Under the pieces are notes generated by a model. That model searched no databases. It was not told where the DNA came from and worked only from the letters and a program-made list of their open reading frames with translations. Below, in pieces: positions 1 to 10,587 of a stretch of DNA of 64,000 nt (the first letter of the stretch is position 1; the number at the start of each line of letters is the position of its first letter). The position numbers were made by a program, and so were the translations under genes. This DNA comes from Fusarium oxysporum f. sp. lycopersici 4287 (lineage: Eukaryota; Ascomycota; Sordariomycetes; Hypocreales; Nectriaceae). The stretch is taken from the NCBI RefSeq assembly GCF_000149955.1, contig NC_030988.1, positions 62,001 through 126,000 of the forward strand, given 5' to 3'.

Positions 1-2188
1 TTGTTAAAGCAGTCGCTGGCATCCGAAGTGTTGACAGGCGGTATTTCGAGATCTACCAGGCCTTTCAGTGATAGTCCAGACCAAAGCGCATGATAGTACT
101 CTCCAGGCTTTAACGGTCGTTCTGCAAGAAGAATCCAGAGAATAGAGAGTAACAGATCTTCCATGTGCTCTTGATCCCGAGTCAGGATAGCTTTGAAAAG
201 CTTACTTAATTCACTTGGCACCTCTTGCAATCTTCTCCGAAGTGCTAGGCGTCCATGGCGATTCTCTTCGTTTAGAATGTCCACTACCAGAGCAACCCAG
301 AGGAAGACACCGGCCGCCTTCTCAAGCATCATCTGCGTCAACTCATCCACAAGGGAACGATCCTGAATCCGCAGGTGTTTGCTGATGTAGCGTTTCAAGT
401 CTTCGTTGTGACCGTCTTGGCCTTCTAACGTCAATCGAATCCCCGACTTGATGTCAATGTAAGGGTAATGTCGGCTCGAGAAGCACACCTGAAATCTCAC
501 ATTGTCTTCCACACAGTGTTCTGCGACTTCTTCAAAAAACTCGACCATGTCCTTGACTTGCTGCTCATCGCACTCATCCAGCGCATCGACAAAACAGGTA
601 AGGGATCGCTTCTCCAGAGACGAGATTGCGGAACGGATCAAGTCTTTGAGGATGTTTAACGGTGGGCATGTGACCTGGTTCCGTGGTATCAAGTCAGGAT
701 CGTCCAGGATTTTCTGTAGATCGGGGAAGCCTTCGAGGAGCTGCAGGAGTAGAGATCGATACATCCCTGAGACTGATTTCTCTAACAATTCTCCTCTGGC
801 GTTGAAAAAGAATGAGACAGTGAGTGCTTTCATTGGGATATCTGTCTTTTTCATCTTTGTGTAGATGAACTTCATAATGATTGATTTACCGGCACCTGGC
901 TTGCCTCGGATCCAAAGAAAACCATGGTGCTGCGAATGCTTCTCTAAATCGAGCCATTCCAGATAGTCACGGTGTTTGAGGAACCAGCTGCAGGTCTTGG
1001 AATAAGCAGTTTTGATTGTGGTTTTGCGCGAATCGATTTGCTCGAACCGGAGAGACTCCATTAGCTGTAGCCGACGATTACCAAGATCTGCTTGCTCAGC
1101 TGTAATAACAAGTTAGCTTCCTTTACTTTAGCAGTTGAAGGGTGAATGGCAAACATACGAAAATGGGCATTGGGCCGAGAGTCTCTTAACCCGTCGTCGG
1201 TTGCCAGTAGAGCCTCCAAGAACTCTCTTGCATATGCTGCAGCGACTGCTGCTGCATATTTCTGCCAGTCTTTAGCCTTGTGAGAATCTGAATAGTCGCA
1301 TATACCTCGAATTGGAAGACAGGGAAGGACATCCATCAGCCCTGCAGCCTCCATCTCGAAGCATATAATGTCCAATTCTTGGGCAAGACGGTCGCGCGTA
1401 ATTGCATCTTTCATGACCTGGTTGCTGGAGGCAATTCCGCCATAATGAATCTTTGGTTCGCAAGATCTTCGCGCCTCCCGTTGCTCTAGTTGCGATTGAT
1501 CGCAGGTTTGGCAATTCGCCATTGAAGGGTCGTGCCGATACGATGCCTGGAATAGACGATCGGCCGCATTTGGATGGTTGTAATTCGTAAGGCTCTTCAT
1601 CCTTTCCTGAAGGATGCCTGAGACGCGGCTTGAATTTAGTTCGTGCCCAGCACGAAGGTTTGTTACGGCCGTGCGAAGAGAATAATCAGGGACTCTAGGA
1701 ACTGCTGTTGTTTTAATCTTGCCACCAGCCATAACTTTCCCGAAGTCATATTGCATAACCCTGGTTCCCACAATAATGTCGCCCAAACGAATATCGAGTT
1801 TGCCAGGCGCCCCGCCGCCGATACCAACTATTAACCCATGGCGGATTGATGGAAAAGTACGCTTCAAGTCTGTTAACACAATTGCGGCAGTGTTATTTCC
1901 GAACTGATCTTGAGGTAAGCATGCGATAACGATATTATGATTCTTAATGCTTCCAAGCGTGTAGGCATTGTTGTCATTAGGACGTCTCGGTAGTTCACCA
2001 TGCCTCTCGTCTAGCATGGCCTGAGCAGCAGCCGTCTCGATATACAGCGCACAAATCCAAGCTATAGTATAGCGGCCATATGGTAGGTTGTTCTCTGTAT
2101 TTGAGTCTGTATTCGAATGAGAGGTCTTTTGTCGCTTCGGGAGTCGGAGATGGTCATCATCGAAGTTAGGCAACAAAGCGGGGTTCAT
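1..2188 (-). CDS. NLR-type receptor: nucleoside-phosphorylase domain plus NACHT NTPase (3' end outside window)
   Basis: Fungal NLR-like signalling NTPase, presumably cytosolic and involved in non-self or stress recognition (family knowledge, not shown here). Exon 1 runs 2188 to 1159 and encodes a PNP_UDP_1 domain (opens YTIAWICALYIETAAAQAM; glycine-rich IVGIGGGAPG). A 59-nt intron (1158-1100, GTATGT...ACAG) restores frame and gives the junction GNRRLQLMESLRFEQIDSR, characteristic of PNP-NACHT proteins. Exon 2 (1099 down to 1) carries Walker A GKPGAGKS near 930-907 and Walker B LTCFVDALDEC near 605-573, with the hhhDALDEC signature of fungal NACHTs. The frame is open to the left edge, so the C-terminal repeat type (ankyrin, TPR or WD40) is unknown. 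The start at 2188 is the first ATG of the open frame and leaves about 35 variable residues before the PNP domain. No stop or frameshift was seen in the visible part. Confidence 0.9.
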
Positions 2189-2740
2189 GCTGACAAGATT
2201 GCTCTCACGCTACACGCCACGGTCAGCGCAGGGGACCTTTTTGTGTGACAGGGGAAAAAGGGATGTTGTCTTGACGCTCAGTAAGACGGTCGTTTCGTGG
2301 AAGACTGGAGATGCACGAGGAAAAGATGGCGAGGGCATGGAGGCTGGAATCAGGCTGCGACAAAGGACTTGTCGAATTCACGTGACTTCAGCACTGCCAC
2401 CGCCTCATTAACGTGTCGTGGTGGCTATACCCGTCATGCTCAAGCTGTGAGCTGTAAAGTCTGGTTTAGATAGATTACAGAATCATTTCAATCATGAAAG
2501 TCAATTGGGCGGTATAAAGTTCAAGCTAGAGCGGAACTACCCTCGATTGTAACGTAAACACGAACTAAGCCTTGAATTGCTCGTTGACCCGCTCTTTCCT
2601 CGGTAGATCGTCAGCATTTCCCCCGTAGACCAGCATCTTCGTACCAAGAATGTGACGGAATTTAAACTAGCCGCTCGATGATCTGAGCTCGCAAAGGTCG
2701 TTGGAAAGAATCCTCGGATCGAGATTACGGAAAGGAGAGT
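2189..2740. other. Intergenic, upstream of the NLR
   Basis: No coding similarity recognised on either strand. It should contain the promoter of the minus-strand NLR; no clear TATA or CAAT arrangement could be assigned. The right end runs into a dispersed repeat at 2741. Confidence 0.4.
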
Positions 2741-2923
2741 GTGTAATGTATGAAAACTCAAGTAAGCGTTTATACGCGTGCAGATTGTCGATCGAAATGG
2801 GACAAATCAAATGCCCCAATATGGATTGGAAGGGAATAAACCGGAGATAGACAGGTACTTGAGAAATGGACAGGGGAACGCGACAATTTGGGGCACTCGA
2901 CAATTAGGAATAGAAGAGTAGGG
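2741..2923 (+). repeat. Dispersed ~190-bp repeat, copy 1
   Basis: Shares most of its length with 3953-4148, including the blocks GATCGAAATGGGACAAATCA, AAACCGGAGAT(A/G)GACAGGTACTT and the terminal CGACAATTAGGAATAGAAGAGTAGGG. Same orientation as copy 2; the two bracket a LINE fragment. Related 3' ends occur at 24842-24888 (inverted) and 33250-33308. No TG...CA ends, so LTR status is not supported. Confidence 0.75.
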
Positions 2924-2928
2924 TTAAT

Positions 2929-3618
2929 TTGAACCAATCAGCGACTCGGCTTCGACCAAAGCGATTTGGACCAAATTTCCATACCCTGCAACCCCATTTT
3001 GGTGCGCGATTTGACTCAAATCGTCTCTTAATAGTACCTAGGCTCATCTGGCTACCATCTGACAGTGAGCTCAAAATCCAGAGGATAGCCAAGATGCCAG
3101 CCCGCCACGCAACAGAGCCGTACGTCACACCACGCATAGGAACAAGCAAAGCAAAGACGACAATTCTCAGTCGAACGAGAGCAGACTTGCGAAGGGAGAG
3201 AAAACTGCCAGACGGAGTTGGCAGACATTCGAGAAAGGTCGACTCAGCTCTGCCTGGTAAACATACTCGGCTACTGTACGACCAGCTACCGTGGAAGGAA
3301 GCCAGCGTGCTGGCACAACTCAGGACCGGAATGGCACGACTGAACGGCTACCTGTATCAAATCGGAGCAGCAGTGACCGATGAATGCCCATGCGGGCAAG
3401 CAAAAGAAACAGTAGAGCACCTCCTCTTCCGATGTGTAAAATGGATGGCACAGCGCAAGGAGATGATGCTTCAATGTGTAGAGGAAAAGCGCGGCAACCT
3501 CTCCTTTCATTTGGGGGGCAAAGCTGCATCAGATGGACAAAAATGGACACCGAACATGGAAGCAGTACGAGCCACAATCCGTTTCGCAATCGCCACAGGT
3601 CACCTGGAACAGAGATGA
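2929..3618 (+). pseudogene. Tad-type LINE retrotransposon, 3' terminal ORF2 fragment
   Basis: The downstream half of the open frame reads as the post-RNase-H tail of fungal Tad1-like non-LTR elements: a LPGKHTRLLYDQLPW segment, LRTG.ARLN, then the cysteine-histidine motif CPCGQAKETVEHLLFRC about 160 residues in. Endonuclease, reverse transcriptase and most of RNase H are absent, so this is a 5'-truncated remnant of roughly 230 codons. Truncation is normal for LINE insertion by incomplete reverse transcription. It starts immediately after repeat copy 1, so the first ~60 residues may be read-through of flanking DNA. A (TG)n microsatellite at 3925-3943 lies in what would be the 3' UTR. Not functional. 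Confidence 0.8.
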
Positions 3619-3952
3619 CAACAACATCACTACTAACCTATCGGCCATAAACTTATACCTACTAACGACTGCCCCGTGCAACCAGAAGCAGGCACCGCTT
3701 CAGCCGCCGAAGATAGGAAACTGAACACTTGGAGGAATTGGGCTTCAAGTTGACTTGCTACTACTAACAACTACGGGGATCAAGGAGACAAGCGATGACC
3801 AGGCTGGAAAGAACAAGAAAAGAACTGCATGGGCTTGGCGAGATCAAGGCAACAACTAGCGAGATGTATGTATTTTTAACTCATAGAGCCCTCTGGGCAA
3901 TGGCCTGCCGGGCGTAATAGACTTTGTGTGTGTGTGTGTGTGTAGCACTAGG
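3619..3952. other. LINE 3' flank with TG microsatellite
   Basis: Non-coding. Contains a pure TG dinucleotide run at 3925-3943. Otherwise it only separates the LINE remnant from repeat copy 2. Confidence 0.6.
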
Positions 3953-4148
3953 GTGTATAACGTATGAAAGCTTAAGTATGCGTTTAAACGCATATGACGC
4001 GAGTGCAGATCGTCGATCGAAATGGGACAAATCAATCGCCACAGTATGGATTGAGGGGAAATAAACCGGAGATGGACAGGTACTTAAGCAGTGGACAGGG
4101 GTAGGCGATAATTAGGGGTGCACGACAATTAGGAATAGAAGAGTAGGG
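3953..4148 (+). repeat. Dispersed ~190-bp repeat, copy 2
   Basis: Direct-orientation partner of 2741-2923, about 1.2 kb downstream, with scattered substitutions and small indels. Ends in the same CGACAATTAGGAATAGAAGAGTAGGG block. Confidence 0.75.
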
Positions 4149-4408
4149 CTATTATTGGAATACCTAGATCCTATTTCTTAGTTGTTACTAGGTTAAAGAT
4201 GTAAGATATAAAATAGCTCCCTTAAATGAGATATCATAAATAGATTCCCCCTTGCCTTGAGACTTTCCTTGTGATTAGAGTCGTGGCTTGTCTGGAGATC
4301 CTTTTGCCCGTAAGACTAAATCCCACTTTTGCAGTTCTGCGTTCACGTCCTTGACTCCACCGTTTCTGTCAGTCGAAGCAGGCTGACTAACAGCAATTCT
4401 TTCTGCTA

Positions 4409-6612
4409 CCATGCAGTACCCACCTACCGGCAGTACCCACCTATCGGCAAGCAAAAAAAAAGTTTCCTCATACAAAATGCCCAATTTCACTTACGCAGTA
4501 TTTGACCAGAATTGAAGTTATTAGCATGGAACAATGTCTGTTGTATTGGGGAGTTCGTTCCGTCTGATATCATCACATTGCTTTTTTGATTACGTATGCA
4601 GTATGGTCGCACGGGACCAATGTAAAATTTGTCAAAACGTCTCCTTTGACACCCAGCCTCCCCGACGCTCCGTCCAATGTTCCCGACGGCAGCCCCTAAC
4701 AATCGCCTTAAAAATGCCACGCGTGTCTTATACAGAGGATGAAGTTGCTGAAGCAATGTTAGATGTCACGGATAACTGCCTCTCGCAGAACAAATCCGCC
4801 CAGAAACGTGAGATCCCTCGGTCGACTCTCGGGGACCGATTAAGGGGCCTACCGTCAAGGTCAGAGGTCACACAGCCTGCCCAGCTGTTATCCAAACCTG
4901 AGGAGTCTAGATTAGTCGCATGGATACTTCGGCAAGAGGCCTTAGGCTATGCTCCCTCTCACAGTCAAGTTCGCGCCACCGTCAACGCCCTCCTACGACA
5001 ACAAGGAAGGGAAAAGCCTGTCGGTGTACATTGGCTAGCCAGGTTCATGAAACGACATCCATCCATAAAGACAAAGATAGGAAAACGGCAGGAGGCGTCG
5101 AAGTTCAATTGCTTTACCCCGACCGCTGTGAATTAGTACTTTGATATCCGGGAGAGAGAATATGGCTGGATCAAACCCGAGAACCCGGTTAACGTTGATG
5201 AGGGCGGTATAATGGCTGGATTTGGCGAGTATCTGTTGTTTTGACCAAGAATTCAGCTAATCTATTGCGAATCTAGGCTTGGATTCTTTGGTTATCAGCA
5301 GTAGCGATCCCAGGAAGAAAGCCTTCCTCAAAGGCTCCCAGTCCCGCACTTGGACTAGCTTTATCGAGGCCGTCACGGCAACTGGCCGTCTTCTGAAACC
5401 GGGGATTATCTTCAAAGGCAAAGAACTTCAACAACAGTGGTTTATCAATGAGCTCAAGGAGGTGGCCGACTGGTATTATATCACGTCCGACAACGGCTAG
5501 ATAGACAACCATATCGCAATCGAGTGGCTCAGAGAGGTCTATCTTCCCCAAACGCAGCCGGACGATGAGTCTGATGCAAGGCTCATCATATTAGATGGCC
5601 ATCGAAGCCATGTGTCTGTAAGTATCTGCCTGCCCTGAACCTCCTGAACCAAAAATGCCGCTGACCCTAAATCCAGGATGAGTGGATGGTTACGTGCTTT
5701 TTGAACAACGTCTATTATTGTTACTTGCCAGCCCATTGCTCTCACGGCCTACAGCCACTTGACAATGGCGTGTTTAATGCCTCTAAAGCTGCTTACCGCA
5801 AAGAACTCCAAAAACTGACAAGCCTGACTGATTCTGTGCCGGTGGATAAGGTTAACTTCATCAAGGCTTATGCCAAAGCTAGGGAAGTGGGTATGACGAA
5901 GAAAACCATCCTTTCGGGCTGGAGAGTGACTGGAAACTGGCCGATTTCACGACGGAAAGCGCTCATGCACCCTGAGATTCAGCCAGACAAGAAGGAAACG
6001 ACGCCTGCATCAGACGGCCACAAGGATGGGCAAGACGACTCTGATAATACGCCAAAGACCAGCCGTCACATCAGGGATCTGGGGAAGAACAAGAGCCCTT
6101 TAACAAGAAGACGGTATTCTGTGATATCAAAAGGATTTGAAGCGCAAGAGTCAAAGATCGCCTCCCTAAGCTCAAGAGTAGCCAGTTTAGAGGAGGAAGT
6201 CGGGCGGTTGAGCAGAGGCAAGAAGAGCAAGGCGATACCGAATCCCAACAGGAAGTTTATGACAGTAGCCGAGGCTCTAGTGGCTGGCGATGCTATTTCA
6301 GAGCCACATTAAGCAGCTGAAGAGACAGAGGCTGTTGAGGAAGTGATCGAGGTGGGAGGAGCGGAAGAGAATGAGGGCTCAAATTCGGAGGCGGAAGAGT
6401 TACCTGTGGCACGCACGCGCGCTGGGCGCGCAGTCAAGAGGCCAAGACAATATTAAAATACATTCAATTCCGAACTGGAAAATAGCAATCAGTTTGTTAT
6501 TCCTATATTTGGTGACTCTCTGTGAGGGGGTTGAAAGATAGCAGTTTGTATGGGGAAACTTTTTTTTTGCTTGCCGGTAGGTGGGTACTGCCGGTAGGTG
6601 GGTACTGCATGG
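4409..6612 (+). mobile_element. pogo/Fot-like DNA transposon, 2204 bp, with TIRs and TA target duplication
   Basis: Inverted repeats of about 65 bp at 4409-4476 and 6545-6612 match nearly throughout. TA dinucleotides flank both ends (4407-4408 and 6613-6614), as expected for Tc1/mariner-pogo insertion. Each TIR contains a 17-bp unit (CAGTACCCACCTACCGG) twice in tandem followed by a long A or T run. The encoded transposase is broken, so the element is non-autonomous now. Confidence 0.9.
4714..6456 (+). pseudogene. pogo-type DDE transposase, inactivated
   Basis: DDE_1 superfamily transposase of a pogo/Fot-like element. The N-terminal part (from MPRVSYTEDEVAEAML) contains the CENP-B-like helix-turn-helix region, ending with the usual WLARFMKRHPSIKTK. 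The catalytic region keeps NVDEGGIMAG (first Asp) and LIILDGHRSH (second Asp). A 59-nt intron (5618-5676, GTAAGT...CCAG, CTGAC branch) precedes CYLPAHCSHGLQPLDNGVF. The C-terminus has a coiled region and the Fot-like tail TRAGRAVKRPRQY ending at 6456. Lesions: TAG at 5134-5136 and TAG at 5498-5500, both at positions where homologues commonly have Trp (TGG to TAG), a disturbed segment around 5230-5280, and TAA at 6310-6312 that cuts off the last 48 codons. The first two changes fit G-to-A (RIP-type) mutation. Confidence 0.85.
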
Positions 6613-6825
6613 TATGAGGCGTATTCTCCCGGGCGTAATAAATTCATTCATTCCCTCGGTCACGCCGACCCTTCTCCACCACCATTTTTTCGATAATTCA
6701 GCCACTACCTGTGCATCCGCATCCATCTGGTCAATTAGTTGCCTTGCTTCCCCTACTTTCATTGCTCTGCATTCTGTAGTCCAGTCCTTTTTGCCCTTCG
6801 GCGCCGGCTTAGTATCTGGGAAACA

Positions 6826-6977
6826 CGACAAAGGCTGTGGTGAAGCAATACCACGATGCCATACGGCAACGGAAGAACATTCACTGGAAGGAGTTTCTAG
6901 CGGATAATGACAACGTCTGGAAAGCAGCCAAATACATAAAATCCGGGGATGAGGCAACTTTTGGAAAAGTACCCTAG
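6826..6977 (+). pseudogene. Tad LINE ORF2 fragment (linker upstream of RT)
   Basis: About 50 codons reading [18 protein letters not shown] followed by [17 protein letters not shown], which resembles the segment between endonuclease and reverse transcriptase of Tad-like LINEs. No flanking LINE domains are present. Ends at TAG 6975-6977. Orientation is opposite to the ORF it abuts, showing a rearrangement junction near 6826. Confidence 0.6.
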
Positions 6978-7561
6978 CTCATTAGAGCAGACAGAACAAC
7001 AACGACCAATCAACGAGAACAAACCGAAGAACTTCTTGTTGAGACGGTATGACTAAGATGGTCCGATCTGCTGGTGGGCCTGCTTGGCTGAAACGATCTG
7101 CAGAAACGTGGATTTTAAGGAGTAAATTCCGGGTCCATTGGACGATAGTTCAGCTGCTCGGACCCGAACGCTACTGTAAGATGCTTATTTTCTGGGCCGT
7201 TAAGGCGCTTGCGTAGATGTGGAGTATCAAAGAGTCAATTACACCGAATAAAATGCCCCTTTTTACTTGTGACGATACTGATCATGTCTAGAACAATTTA
7301 CATAACTCTTTGCGGATTGTCCAGTTGTCATTGGCCATGGACGTGAAGCCACTTCCACGCTCTAGAAGAGGTGATGCGGGATGTGGCCTGTTTCGAACAT
7401 ATCGAGAGTTCACTGGTTATCCTTCTAACGAGAAGTATAAGTGTGAGTATCCATAGTGCTCTGATAAGAATCGAAATTAGTGGTCATTAAATCTTGAGAG
7501 TTACTATCTAGGTACAAGGAAATTTGGGAGACATCCATCCTATTATACAATACACAACACT
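6978..7561. other. Intergenic with a possible LTR scrap
   Basis: No gene seen. 7036-7080 (TTGAGACGGTATGACTAAG and following GGTCCGATCTGCTGGTGGG) resembles the first ~45 bp of the copia LTRs at 25319, 31202 and 32724. The rest of the LTR is not recognisable. Confidence 0.45.
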
Positions 7562-8868
7562 TTATACGACTCTAAATTCAACGGTCTTCTTGATGACATT
7601 ACCCTTAAGGTCCATATCGTCCATTTTGATAGAACCATCTCCCTGCGAGGAGCCGCACTCTATGATGTGGTCTGTTGAGTCATTGCGTGTCTTGCTCTTG
7701 CCTCCGTTGACTCCGACCACATGCTCACTTCTGCACTGACCAAAATCGTCCTTTTGTGTCGAGGTGAAGCGACCTGGCTGACTACCTTGATGTGGGTAGC
7801 GATCCCAAAAGGATGGATAATCCCGAGTGCCACTGAACTTGAGTTTTGAAGCAAGGAGATCAATACTGCACGAGTCAGCCCAAGGTCTGATCAAGATAGC
7901 GCAAAGGAGGGACGTACTATAGCACCATGGAGTACAAGCAAAAGACTGCGTAGAAGAAGCGATCGAGCTGAGTGGCAATATTCTCTGCCGTCTGACCCGC
8001 AGTCTTAAAGGAATGCGTAACAGCACGAAGTACACCCTGCAGAGCTAGAAGCGCGACTCGCATCTCGGTACTTCGGGCGAGGTATTGGAACAGACCGCCG
8101 TTACGCGCAATTTCGGCGGATGAAGCCTTGGCCGAAGTGAAGAGGACTATGAGGAAATAGGCGCTGAGACATTCGAGCGAAGCGATGAGACCAAAGTATG
8201 CGATATGAATGTGATTGATAATCGTCAACAAGTCGTTGTTTCCGGCGAGGATAGAGCGGACTCGGAAGACGATGATGACAATTCGAACCATAATGATACC
8301 AGCTATGCCTGTCCAGAAGAGCGAAGCGAACACTCTCCACCGCAGTCCTCTCAGGACTAGTTTGAGGATGATGTAACTATAAAATAAAAGACTGGCTTCT
8401 TGCAGCTGGCAGTTTGTCAGCTCGGGCAGATTCCAATTGAGACGTGAGGTCATACTAGCCAGAAAATATCAGTAAATACTGAAGCTATCGCTGTATACAT
8501 CGGGGGATGTTTCTCGTAATAGACATAATAGCACAGTCCATTAGCAATCGCTCCGGTCGCTGACGAGAACATCGGGACAGCTGCGAGGAGCGTCCAATTC
8601 GTGATGCCGCACACGAGACAGCCGAGCAAGACGTTTCCAATGCATATGGTGCAAAGAATAGACCAGCTCAGCTCGAAAAACACTGGTACAGCCGCCATTG
8701 TCGATCAATAATGTCGAAAGAATGGATAGAGGAAGAAAGTGACGAAAAGGCTGAGTAGAAAAGGCAATGTGACGGCGCCAAGGAGTTTAAAGGTGAGACC
8801 CTGGCGGCGAAGATCACTCTCCTATTAAGTTAGCCAGATCGAAGGCTGTACTGTCTGGTCTTGTCATA
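7562..8868 (-). pseudogene. Fungal multi-pass membrane protein, damaged N-terminus
   Basis: Three exons give an uninterrupted product from ATG 8698: exon 8698-8456, intron 8455-8406 (GTATGA...CCAG), exon 8405-7918, intron 7917-7866 (GTACGT...GCAG), exon 7865-7562. The product has about six hydrophobic helices and a charged cytoplasmic-type tail rich in Ser/Lys/Asp. I recognise a general fungal integral-membrane type but no function. In the same frame just upstream lies another clear membrane helix (8818-8706: LRRQGLTFKLLGAV, then LPFLLSLFVTFFLYPFF), ended by TGA at 8705-8703, two codons before ATG 8698. Further upstream, from ATG 8866, the codons MTRPDSTAFDLANLIGE are in another frame. A 1-nt deletion (or 2-nt insertion) near 8820 plus one nonsense change (CGA to TGA) would explain this. 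If 8698 is the true start, the protein simply lacks the first helix. Confidence 0.65.
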
Positions 8869-8977
8869 TCATGAAAGTTTGGGATAGCCCCTGACCCCGC
8901 GTCAATCCAGGCTGTTGGTCGAGAGAAGCCAGGAGTTAATTAATTAAAGACGGACCCCCGGATTCATAGCGTCGCTC

Positions 8978-9498
8978 TGGGGAGACATGAATGGTTGGAA
9001 GACTAGAGTCCTTCGGTGGTGAGCAAAGAAGTTTAGCAAATCATTCGAGGGATGGCTAGGCTGAATTAGGCTGGTCGGAAAGGAGGGGATTTGTGCCAAG
9101 TCCCAACGGCGTGGCTAGCGCAATCAGTTTGAGTTCTGACTTCCGGCACCTGTCCTTGCCATTATCGCTCTGGTTACCCATAAAGGGGATGGTAAATGCT
9201 GGGGTTACTGGGTCTTGTGTCGGAACAACGCAGTCCTGGGTAAACGAAATTCACTGCCGTTTCGGTAATTCGTGTCAGAGTGAACCCCTACCTGGCTGGA
9301 ATGGCACCCAAAACTTCGGTTCGTCAGGCCTTCTGGTAGAGTTTAAAACCAGTATCATCTCCACTCACTTCTCATCGGAATAAAAGATGGCTGCGATGGC
9401 TAAACTAATGCAAAGGATTCTGGACTGCATCATCTGATGCGCCCTCGTACCGGGTTCATTGACCCTGAACTGTCAGTGCCTGGAAAGTTCCGAGTGCA
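8978..9498 (+). repeat. ~525-bp direct repeat, left copy (TG...CA)
   Basis: Aligns over its whole length with 15860-16385 with only scattered substitutions and small indels. Begins TGGGGAGACATGAATGG and ends GAGTGCA. No convincing ORF. The spacing (6882 bp) and TG...CA ends resemble LTRs, but no primer-binding site, polypurine tract, gag/pol or matching target duplication was found. Confidence 0.85.
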
Positions 9499-10040
9499 GC
9501 CGCAAAATAATAGCGGAGATCTAGACTGATTGATGCTCGGGAGGCTAGTGAGCCGAGCGGATTGGTTGCTAATGCTCAGGCGTGAACAGTGCTGGCGGAG
9601 CGTCTCGCGAGCCGGACTGTAACCCATTTAAGGACAGGCAGGTATGCTTGATCACATGTGTCAGGGGCACTGTAGGGCTACTGATCTTCATAGCGCCGTT
9701 CTGGCATCTAGATGCTTTACAGTGCATATGCCGGGATTTCAATTGCCGCTGTCTGCGATGGTGGTCATGGACAGCTCCCATCTGAAGCATGTGGGCGTTC
9801 GCCCGCAAAGTGGGATATCGAATGAGCTATCAGATGAGACATCGAGTAATGATCGGATTTGCCTATCTATTCCTCGGGTTGAAACTAATGCAAATACCGC
9901 GCCACTCGCGCGATACTTCCCTTGCTCTAGTTCGGCGCGAGGCGTCGACAAGTCATTTCCGCCCTACGTGATTCGTCTATTTTAGAGTTTGGTAACCCAT
10001 GCAACGAGTAGAGGCGACCGACTTGCCGCGATAATGCCAT
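9499..10040. other. Non-coding between left repeat and hairpin
   Basis: Short antiparallel ORFs only; none shows a recognisable domain. No RNA gene seen. Confidence 0.4.
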
Positions 10041-10112
10041 TATCTCCTCAGTGCCCACAAGCCTCAATCCCGCACCGTGCGGGATTGAGGCTTGTGGGGC
10101 ACTGAGGAGATA
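10041..10112. repeat. Near-perfect 35-bp inverted repeat (hairpin)
   Basis: The left arm 10041-10075 and right arm 10077-10112 are complementary over their whole length except one extra G in the right arm; the centre is a single C at 10076. The arms start TATCTCCTCAGTGCCC. It would extrude as a cruciform or fold as a perfect stem in RNA. Confidence 0.95.
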
Positions 10113-10587
10113 GGGAACATATGTTATGCAGTATCACATCAACAAAGACTCCCACAGTTTTGAAGTCAAGGCCAAGTTTATCGGAGCCCTCGACAGCGAA
10201 ATCAAGAATTAAGGTCATGCTACAAGTCTGGTTATCTTGGCAAAACTATTGGCAGTAACTACTAGCAATGTGGTGCTGTATCAGCCCATTCGCCTAAATA
10301 CTTTCCCCGTCTTGTTTTAAAGACTCATTTACCAGGAGACAAAATACCTAACTCAGGTCGGCGGTCAATCCTGCATTAAGAAAAGTAACCTGCGCTCATC
10401 ACCAGCAACTACAACGTATTCGACCCGCCTTTACTGTCGACAAGAATTCGAAAAGGGGGCTTGTGATTTCGTTCTTGAATGGTTGGAAGATGCCGCTACA
10501 GGGACTTGCAGTCCTCCCAGAACCACAAGGTGGTCATGAGCACCATTTAGGCTCCAACCATACGAAGAGACGCGCAGTAGCATACAT
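10113..10587. other. Non-coding, hAT flank
   Basis: No gene recognised. Ends at the presumed terminus of hAT remnant 1 (CATGGGCAAACCGTTTAAAC at 10586-10605). Confidence 0.4.

Larger units (their letters stand above)
4275..6830 (-). pseudogene. Unidentified minus-strand ORF interrupted by the pogo element
   Basis: The two sides of the pogo insertion read in one frame on the minus strand once the element and one TA are ignored. The right side (about 6830-6615) ends ...GMNEFITPGRIRLI and the left side (4406-4275) continues AERIAVSQPASTDRNGG... to a stop at 4275. The join falls exactly at the duplicated TA, so a continuous reading frame of at least 110 codons existed before insertion. I do not recognise the protein. 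Its 5' end is lost where it meets a LINE fragment at about 6826. It could be part of another mobile element rather than a host gene. Confidence 0.55.
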
